Assembly: GCA_023853785.1 (NCBI GenBank)
Contig: JAJIRX010000242.1
Span: 1-16,197, forward strand
Direction of reading: 5' to 3'
Source of the DNA: Psilocybe azurescens
Lineage: Eukaryota; Basidiomycota; Agaricomycetes; Agaricales; Agrocybaceae
DNA: 16,197 nucleotides
The translations under genes were made by a program, and so were the position numbers. Below are positions 9,973 to 16,197 of the stretch, in pieces. Every line of letters begins with the position of its first letter. Position 1 is the stretch's first letter. The notes beneath the pieces were generated by a model. It did no database searches, had not been told where the DNA came from, and was given only the letters and a program-made list of their open reading frames with translations.

Positions 9973-10878
9973 GTGCAAAATTGCTTTGACTGGGTTCAGA
10001 AACATGGAAAATACTCCACAATCATGTTCTGGTATATTTATAATCAATGAGAAGACTCAGCTCATGTGCTGAAATGTAGAACATGGTCCAATGATCTTTT
10101 GTACACTTATTCTCCTTTCAACTGCCCTGCCCTGTACTCTGTCTTATCACAGTCTCTACACCTGGCCAGGCTTGAAAGGTACAGGTTGTAGGTGTACATG
10201 AGAGTGTAAATTTGGTTAGCAAGTGCATACTATTCTATCACCCATTATTTTTCTCCTTCTATACTTTCCACAGACAAGGTGTCAGTTAGTGAAATGAGTT
10301 GTGTGAATGAACCATAAGTATGGGTGGTGAATGTGCATATGTGGAGGAGAAAGCATGTGCAGTGCTGCTTGTTAGTTGTCATGCCTGCTTTCCCATTGCA
10401 TGGATTCTAAAATTCATGTCAAGCACTAAAAGAACTGACAGACATTTCTGCTGATTGTTAACATTATTAAGCAGATTGACATGGATGCATACTTGATAAA
10501 ATTATTGCTGGTTGGGTACTGGTATTTAATGAAAACAAGAGTGTGGTTGCATTCAAAACAAAAACTGATGGTGGTCATAAAAGTTACAGAGAAGATTGAG
10601 AAACAAGCAAGTCACAGTCTGATTGTTACTGCCATTTAGTAACTTGTGAAAGAAATTATACAAGGAGTGGAATAACCAGGAAAAAAGTAAAAAGCAGCTG
10701 CAGCTAGCAGCTTGAACTTAAATGACCAATATGTCTACAGTTAGGTTAATTAACAAAGATAAAATGAGATATTGATACTAATTGCAATAGCAGTCAGATA
10801 CTACAATGAATTGCACAAGAACTTCCACCCCATTTTGCTTTTTAGAATCATAATCTGTATGTCTGGAATAGTTACAGA
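9973..10878. other. Unique spacer between fold-back arms; no gene seen
   Basis: 906 bp of AT-rich sequence with no supportable coding region, tRNA or tandem repeat. I see no CG dinucleotide anywhere in it. It would form the loop if the arms paired. Confidence 0.6.
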
Positions 10879-11340
10879 CAATTATACATGTTTCAAGGCT
10901 TGGTCCATATTGACCTGATCAGACATGTTTACAGGCTATTTAACCTCTTGCCACACCCAGTATGAGTTTTTGTCAATGATAATCCATGTTTCTGGGGTAT
11001 TTACAAACCATTTTGTACATTTCCATGCCTACTCAACTTATAATTCCATGTTTGTCATCTGTTCAGACATATTTCCAGCCCATTTCAAAAATTCCCTGAC
11101 TTGGCCTGAATTGTTTTCAATAATAATACACATTTCTGACCCAGTTTGCAATACCCAATATATATCTGGACATATTCCCAAGTGTGGTCTGCATTTTTCA
11201 ATGATAATTCATGTTTCTGACCTAGTTTACCATGTCCAGCATATGTCCAGGCATATATCCAGCCCATTTAAAAAATCCCTGGGCCTGGTCTGCACTTTGT
11301 CAATGATAATACATGTTTCTGGACATATTCTTGCTCTATT

Positions 11341-12131
11341 GCAAAATTCCTGGGCTCAGCATGCACTATTCTCAATGATAATTCATGTTTCTGACCCAGT
11401 TTACAATGTCCAGCACTTTTCTGGACATATTCGCACCATTGCAAAAATTCCTGGGCCCAGCATGCACTATTCTCAACAATAATTTATGTGTCCGGACATA
11501 TTTCTGCCCTATTTTAGAACTTTCCAGGCCCAGCATGCACTATTCTCAATAATAATTCATGTTTCCAATGCAGTTTACAATGTCCAGCACTTGTTCAGAC
11601 ATATTCCTGCTCCATTGCAAAATTACTGAGCCTGGTATGCACTATTCTCAATGATAATTCATGTTTCTGACCCAGTTTACAATGTCCAGCACTTTTCCGG
11701 ACATATTCCCACCCCATTGCAAAATTCCTGGGCCTGGCATGCACTATTTTCAATAATAATTCATGTTTCTGACCCGGTTTACAATATCTGGCACTTTTCC
11801 AGACATATTCCTGCCCCATTGCAAAATTCCCAGGCCCGGCATGCACTATTTTCAATAATAATTCATGTTTCCAACCTGGTTTACAATGTCTGGCACTTTT
11901 CCGGACATATTCCTGCCCCATTGCAAACATTCCCATGCCTGGCATGCACTATTTTCAATAATTCATGTTTCCAACCCGGTTTACAATGTCTGGCACTTTT
12001 CCAGACATATTCCCACCCCATTGCAAACATTCCCAGGCCCAGCATTCACTTTTTCAATGATAATTCATGTTTCCAGACATATTTCCGCCCCATTTCAAAA
12101 ATTCCTGGGCTTGGTCTCAGCATTTTTTCAA
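11341..12131 (-). repeat. ~102-bp tandem repeat array in right arm
   Basis: Copies of GCACTATT occur near 11363, 11464, 11537, 11639, 11741, 11843 and 11945, mostly 101-102 bp apart with one shortened unit of about 73 bp; a diverged TCACTTTT copy lies near 12045. These are the same units as in the left arm, on the opposite strand. More diverged copies continue inward to about 11000. Confidence 0.87.
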
Positions 12132-12300
12132 TGATAGAGTCTATGTTGTACTACATTATCTGTGCCAAATTTTATTTACATCTCTGTGTCTAGTACAATG
12201 TTGCAGCCTATGTATACTCCTCAAATCTTATCTGTTTTAATGATTATAGGCTTGTTTGAATCAGATTTCTGTGCCTATTTTTGTGCTATGCAGTAGCCTG

Positions 12301-12348
12301 TGTCCCCGGTCCTGGTCCCGGTCCTGGTTCCAGTTCCAGTTCTGGTCC
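12301..12348 (-). repeat. Short GGACCN/GGAACN hexamer repeat (right arm)
   Basis: Inverted counterpart of the hexamer repeat at 6163-6210; on the plus strand it reads as repeated GGTCCTGGTCCC-like and GTTCCA-like hexamers. Confidence 0.7.
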
Positions 12349-12778
12349 AAGGCTAAATACAGCAAAAATTGGAAATTTACAACCCATATATATCACTCAA
12401 ATTGTGTCCATTTTGGCTGTTTCTAGGCTTTTTTGATTGGAATTTGTCCCGATTTTTTTATGTGTTTTAAACCCGGGACCAGGACTGGGGCAGCACTCAT
12501 TTCCACCCTGCCCCGGGGCCAAATACACAAAATTGGGTCATTACAACCATTATATCTCCTCAAATCTGGTCCGATTTGCATGATTCAGGGCTTGTTTAAA
12601 TCGCATTTACAGTCTGGTTCTTTTCTGGTTGCTCACTCATAATTTATTATGGTGTGTGCGCCAATGCTTGTCAATTCATTGCAAAATTAAGGCTTTACCA
12701 AATTCCTGTAGACACCCTGGAGAATGTATGCTGGACAGCCTGAAAAAATGCCTGGGTATGAGCCATTGGGTGGATTTA

Positions 12779-12801
12779 CTGTACCATATCATATGGTACA
12801 G
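12779..12801. repeat. 23-bp perfect palindrome (right arm)
   Basis: This is the inverted-arm counterpart of the palindrome at 5703-5725, with the same 11-bp half sites (CTGTACCATAT / ATATGGTACAG) and the complementary central base. Confidence 0.8.
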
Positions 12802-12909
12802 TGTAGGCTGCCCAAAATGGAAGGGAAACATTCACTGGTTCAGAGGGTCCACTGAACCCATATGAAATGCTACACTGTAACTGTACTTTCTATCATATCA
12901 TATGTTACA

Positions 12910-13056
12910 ATGGTACATATCTAGCTGACCGTTGTAAGAGAGATCCATAAGGTATGTCTGTTACTCTGTTCTATTGCTTTTTCTCAATTTTCAACAGGAG
13001 TTTGTATTTCAGGTGCCCTGCACCTACCTGTACATCTCAAATATGTCACCCCAAGC
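12910..13056. other. Flanking sequence between fold-back element and solo LTR
   Basis: No gene is visible. A short perfect hairpin AGGTGC-CCT-GCACCT lies near 13011-13026. The last five bases (CAAGC, 13052-13056) are the left copy of the LTR target duplication. Confidence 0.5.
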
Positions 13057-13469
13057 TGTTACAACTTCAGGCTTATATTCACGTGCGTGGATAAAGCCAA
13101 CAGTCAAGTAGTCAAGAACAGCGAGTTCAAGCAGTATTGGGTAAGAGGAGATAAGATTCAAGAACTAGCTAAGGAATAATAGTGGTGTCTACTGGCTATT
13201 TAAGCGTTTTGAGTATCTACAATTATAGTACAGATGAGTCCAAGTATGAGTCAAAACACACATGTAGGATGAGTCACGATGGTGCTATCAATGTGAGTCA
13301 AAGTGTGAGTCAGAACAAAAGTGAATCATAATGGTATTGACAATGTGAGTCAGAGTGGAATGAGTCAGATATACGATCACATGATGTTGTCTATCATGTG
13401 ATAAGAAGGTTTTATATATGAAAGTGAAAAGAAAAGGAAAAGCGAAAAGAAAATAAAGTGTCCGTAACA
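13057..13469 (+). mobile_element. Solo LTR of a retrotransposon, 413 bp, CAAGC target duplication
   Basis: The sequence starts TGTTAC and ends GTAACA, the short inverted ends typical of LTRs (TG...CA). It is flanked by identical 5-bp copies CAAGC at 13052-13056 and 13470-13474. Inside are six TGAGTCA motifs, a perfect 10-bp inverted repeat, a TATA-like TTTTATATATG (near 13410) and AATAAA (13452-13457), in the order expected for U3 then R. No gag or pol sequence is adjacent, so this is a single LTR left after recombination between two LTRs. The superfamily (Copia or Gypsy) cannot be told from the LTR alone. Orientation is assumed from the TATA and AATAAA order. Confidence 0.85.
13247..13420 (+). 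promoter_or_regulatory. LTR promoter region: six TGAGTCA sites, CACATG hairpin and TATA-like box
   Basis: TGAGTCA (the AP-1/Gcn4-type bZIP core) occurs at 13247, 13270, 13294, 13306, 13346 and 13361, with a TGAGTCC variant near 13234. It is followed by ATCACATGAT (13376-13385), a 7-base loop and the exact inverse ATCATGTGAT (13393-13402), then TTTTATATATG near 13410. The spacing suggests an enhancer plus core promoter. Binding by a bZIP factor is inferred from the motif only. Confidence 0.6.
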
Positions 13470-13474
13470 CAAGC

Positions 13475-14230
13475 TGCCATCTGTGGTATGAATCACAGCA
13501 GCATTTTGTGCTACACAGCTGCATTGTATTGAGTCTCCTCCTCCTCTGCAGCCACCTTGTATTGCACTGTACCCCACAACAAGCAGCAGCTGTCAAGACT
13601 ACTGTTTTGTGGTGAGTCCTGGCTGCTGTCCCACCTTGTGTCACATTGTACACACACAATGAGCAGCAGCAGCCATTGAGGCTGCTACTCTGTGGTGACT
13701 CCTGGTTGCCATCCCTGCCTTGTCACACTGTACCACACACAATGAGCAGCAGCTGTTGGAGGCTGCTGCTTTGTGGCAAGTCCTGTACTATTTTACACCA
13801 TACCCTGCAATGAGCAGCAGCCATTGAGACTGCTATTTTATGACAAGTCCTGGCTGCTGCTGTGTCTTGTGTTGCATTGTACTCACACAACGAGTAGCAG
13901 CCTTGATGGCTGCTGCTTCTTGGTAAATTCTCACCACTGCCACACCTTGCCTTGCACTGTACCCTATAATGAAGAGCAGCCTCAATGGCTACTACATTGT
14001 GGCAAGTCCCTTCTGCTGCCACTATCATCTCATCTTGTGCCATACTGCACAATGAGCAGCAGCTGTTGGGGCTGTTACATCATGTCAAGTTCCTGCTGCC
14101 ATTGCACTGTGCTTTGCCTATTCCCATACTGCACAAGCCCCCACCTCCACCATGCCTTGCACATCTCTGTACTGCAAGACAAGTCCTCACCACTGCCACA
14201 CCTTGCCTATCTCTATATCACATGACAGAG
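13475..14230 (+). repeat. Degenerate ~80-bp minisatellite rich in GCAGCAGC
   Basis: About nine copies of a unit resembling TTGTRYYRCAYTGTAC, then CACAATGAGCAGCAGC, then TTGAGGCTGCTGCT and TTGTGGCAAGTCCTG. Copies are 70-90 bp and diverged by substitutions and small indels, and the last two are incomplete. Because the period is not a fixed multiple of three, it is not a protein repeat, although open frames cross it on both strands. Confidence 0.8.
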
Positions 14231-14622
14231 GTAGCAGCCTTGACATGGCCAAGTATTCAAGAAGATCCTCTCCAAATATGTATGTTTTTCTTTTTTCAAT
14301 GGTCTAGCACATACATTGAGATTCCTTGCATAGTCCATATACACTTCAATAACCCCAATCTGGACTTCAACCTCTATGACAATCATATGTTCCAGGACAT
14401 TTCTGACAACACCCTCACCAGCCTTGCAGAGCTGTATAACATGACCTTTGTCTGCTTTGTATTGTTATTTCTTTTTTACAATCAACAATTCTTGTATAAG
14501 TAGTATTCATGTATTCTGCAGACACTCATCTCTTTACTGTCAGTAGAGAAAAACCCTTTCCCTCTCTTGTTGTTTTTATTTTTTATCATGTTTTTATTGG
14601 TATTTAAAGATCACCACCAGTG
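14231..14622. other. AT-rich stretch with no supportable gene
   Basis: An open frame runs through this on the plus strand from the minisatellite to about 14503, but its translation has no recognisable motif and begins in repeat DNA, so I do not call it a gene. No RNA gene or transposon end is seen before the TA at 14623. Confidence 0.5.
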
Positions 14623-14624
14623 TA

Positions 14625-14837
14625 CAGTGGCTCAAACAACTGTCCTGCTTTTTACAACTTTATATTAAATTGCTAATAACATGGGAACCCTTCAACTAAA
14701 AATCTGAAATTAATATATGTTATAGTTGAACATGTGACCTTCATAATTGCCTCCAAGATAATGTGATTTGAATAAAAATTGATTGAGTAATAAAATATAC
14801 AAATAATACAAAAGTGGGACAGTTGTTTGACCCACTA
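14625..14837 (+). repeat. Left terminal repeat of Tc1 element, itself an inverted repeat
   Basis: It starts CAGTGGCTCAAACAACTGTC and closes with GGACAGTTGTTTGACCCAC followed by TATA, i.e. the same motif turned around. The 213-bp segment therefore has the layout of a stand-alone TA-flanked MITE. The middle part (for example TTAATATATGTTATAGTTGA) also matches the right terminal repeat. Confidence 0.85.
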
Positions 14838-14999
14838 TAATGATACTAGTATCTACCATATAACAAGGAAAATTATACTGTATAGATTGTGAGAAAAATA
14901 AACAAAGTCATGTGACACTATTTATAAATGTTTGTCATGTTGAATTCAAGTTTAACAATCTTTCTTTCTTTCCACCACCACATCTCTTTCTATTACCAC

Positions 15000-15989
15000 A
15001 TGAAGTCCTCTCAGCACTCCTATCATTTCTCTTCTTGAAGAAGGCTGTTCATCAAATAGAGTCCAAAACTGGTTTTGGGAAGTCTACCATAGGAAGGATC
15101 AAGAAAGAGATCAATTCTGACAAGGAAAACAACAAAGATGGATGTCCTTCCAAGCTCACTCCAAGGGATAAACAAGCAATTGTACACCAAATCACTACTG
15201 GAAAACTGGACAATGCTGTCCAGGCTACCCACTATATCAACAATGCTATCACCTCTTCTGTTTCTCCCCAAACAGTCAGAAATGCCCTCAAGGAAAACAA
15301 TTTGTGTTCTGTTGTCAACCTCTTCTTAAAGCTATTCATTGTCAAAAGCACCTCAAATTTGCTCAGACCCATGCAAACTGGACTGTGGAGGACTGGAAAA
15401 GGATACTCTGGTCAGATGAAACAAAGACCAACAGGATTGGCTCAGATGGCAAGGTGTACATCTGGAAACCTAGGTGAATCAATATCTGATAGGATAACCA
15501 CACCAACTGTCAAGCATGGAGGAGGGAATAATCTCATGGTATGGGGTGTATGGGCTGGAATGGGGTGGGGACACTTGTGGAGGTTGAGGGAAAGATGAAT
15601 GCAGTGCAATACTGTGAGATTTTGGAGCATGGGCTGGATGAAAGCTTTGAAAACTTGGAGATGACAGAGGGAGAGAGGATTTTTCAGCAGGATAACGACC
15701 CCAAACACACCTCCAAAAGGGCCAGTCAGTGGTTTTGGATAACAACATTGAAGTTATGGAATGGCCTCCTCAATCCCCTGACATCAACCCCATTGAACAC
15801 TTGTGGGTGCACCTCAAAAGGCAGATGAACATCTATGAAATACCATCCAAAAGGAGTATTTGAATTGTGGAGAGACTGGCTGCAGAATGGAACAAAATTC
15901 CTCCAGAAACATGTCAAAATCTCATAGAAAGCATGCCAAGAAGAATGGAGGCTGTTATCAAGGCAAAAGGTGGTCATACTAAGTATTAA
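15000..15989 (+). pseudogene. Tc1-like DD34E transposase, inactivated
   Basis: Tc1 transposases carry two N-terminal helix-turn-helix domains that bind the element ends and a DDE catalytic domain. Here the helix-turn-helix region reads QIESKTGFGKSTIGRIKKE and later QATHYINNA...SPQTVRNALKENNLC. The catalytic region has ILWSDETK (D1), IFQQDNDPKHTSKRASQWF (D2) and WPPQSPDINPIEHLWVHLKR (E); 34 residues separate D2 and E once the break between them is allowed for. It ends KAKGGHTKY-stop at 15987-15989. Disruptions: a likely shift near 15040-15050, one near 15316 (A-run), one near 15470, one near 15548, one in the T-run near 15735, and an in-frame TGA at 15861-15863 where CGA would fit (C-to-T change in CpG). 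The true start is unclear. This copy cannot make active transposase as written. Confidence 0.92.
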
Positions 15990-15990
15990 A

Positions 15991-16195
15991 TAGAGGGTCA
16001 AACAACTGTCCCACTTTTGTATTATTTTGTCTATTTTATTATTCAATCAATTTTTATCCAAATCATGATCTTGCAATTATAAAGGTCACATGTTCAACTA
16101 TAACATATATTAATTTCAGATTTTTAGTTGAAGGGTTTCATGTTATTAGCAATTTAATACAAAAGCAAAAAGTGGGACAGTTGTTTGAGCCACTG
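15991..16195 (-). repeat. Right terminal repeat of Tc1 element, itself an inverted repeat
   Basis: The inner edge reads TAGAGGGTCAAACAACTGTC and the outer edge ends GACAGTTGTTTGAGCCACTG, followed by TA. It is the inverted partner of 14625-14837, with scattered substitutions and small indels. The inner edge begins directly after the transposase stop codon (15987-15989). Confidence 0.85.
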
Positions 16196-16197
16196 TA

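Larger units (their letters stand above)
5595..12909. mobile_element. Large fold-back (long inverted-repeat) element with tandem-repeat arms
   Basis: The outer ends are TGTAACATATGATATG at 5595 and its reverse complement ending at 12909. From there the two sides match as inverted arms inward to about 9972 (left, not counting the nested insertion) and 10879 (right), leaving a spacer of about 0.9 kb. Outer parts of the arms are nearly identical; for example, the left arm has six extra bases near 5783. Inner parts are arrays of ~102-bp units. Long inverted arms with internal tandem repeats are the hallmark of fold-back elements. I see no transposase of its own, so it is probably non-autonomous and its superfamily is unknown. 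Flanking 9-mers ATGTTACAC (5586-5594) and ATGGTACAT (12910-12918) agree at 7 of 9 positions, a possible decayed 9-bp target duplication. Without the nested Harbinger element it would be about 4.5 kb. Confidence 0.82.
10879..12909 (-). repeat. Right inverted arm of fold-back element
   Basis: This is the inverted partner of the left arm (5595-6831 plus 9621-9972). It is about 2.03 kb, against about 1.59 kb for the left arm without the Harbinger insertion. The difference of roughly 445 bp equals about four extra ~102-bp units. It carries the unoccupied version of the Harbinger target (around 11301-11325). Confidence 0.85.
14625..16195 (+). mobile_element. Tc1/mariner-type DNA transposon, 1571 bp, TA target duplication
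   Basis: The outer ends are CAGTGGCTCAAACAACTGTC (left) and its reverse complement (right), flanked by TA at 14623-14624 and 16196-16197, the last two bases of the window. The terminal inverted repeats are long (about 213 and 205 bp) and about 90% or more alike by eye. A broken DD34E Tc1-like transposase lies between them on the plus strand. CpG is almost absent (one seen, near 15696), indicating an old, methylation-decayed copy. Confidence 0.93.

Noticed and set aside
6832..12131. Idea that the Harbinger transposase is the fold-back element's own enzyme
   Set aside because: The Harbinger gene pair is bounded by its own 82-bp terminal repeats and a target duplication, the mirror arm holds the empty site, and the CpG content differs sharply from the host element.
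10925..12193. Plus-strand open frames of about 180-185 codons in the right arm
   Set aside because: Same cause as the left arm: read-through of tandem DNA repeats with no stop codons by composition. No domain and no start context.
13028..13171. Minus-strand stretch reading like ELAVLDYLTVGFIHAREYK
   Set aside because: It crosses the LTR boundary at 13057, which is fixed by matching ends and a CAAGC duplication, so it cannot be one ancestral gene; short and without a recognised motif.
13773..14503. Open frames on both strands over the minisatellite
   Set aside because: They follow GCAGCAGC repeat composition, change frame from unit to unit and carry no recognisable domain.
15023..15271. Minus-strand open frames across the Tc1 transposase
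   Set aside because: They lie opposite a clearly recognisable Tc1 transposase and show no motifs of their own.

Overview
The window looks like a chromosome segment from a basidiomycete fungus, most likely an agaricomycete. It holds a protein-coding gene cut by many introns of about 49-61 bp, with a Ras guanine-nucleotide exchange factor (RasGEF) domain and a Ras-like P-loop domain. Its transposons are of types common in fungi: PIF/Harbinger with a DDE_Tnp_4-type transposase, a Tc1/mariner element, and an LTR element. I cannot name the species.

Layout. Positions 1-352 (minus) hold the start of an unrecognised gene that leaves the window on the left. It is divergent from the RasGEF gene at 536-4359 (plus). 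Everything after 4360 is transposon and repeat DNA: a 524-bp Harbinger-type MITE (4517-5040, TTA target duplication); a 7.3-kb fold-back element (5595-12909) made of two long inverted arms, both carrying ~102-bp tandem repeats, around a ~0.9-kb spacer; a complete-length 2.8-kb PIF/Harbinger element (6832-9620) nested in the left arm, with a transposase gene and a convergent SANT/Myb-like partner gene; a solo LTR (13057-13469) with a perfect CAAGC duplication; an ~80-bp minisatellite (13475-14230); and a Tc1-like element (14625-16195) that ends at the right edge of the window.

The best supported structural results are these. The right arm of the fold-back element still carries the exact empty target site of the nested Harbinger element. 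The fold-back element and the Tc1 element are almost devoid of CpG, whereas the nested Harbinger element is CpG-rich, so it is a younger insertion. Each end of the Tc1 element is itself an inverted repeat, so each end looks like a small MITE. All coding regions, including the host gene, carry single-base frame breaks, several of them in homopolymer runs. This is either decay or, more likely for the host genes, uncorrected sequencing error. No tRNA, rRNA or CRISPR array was recognised.
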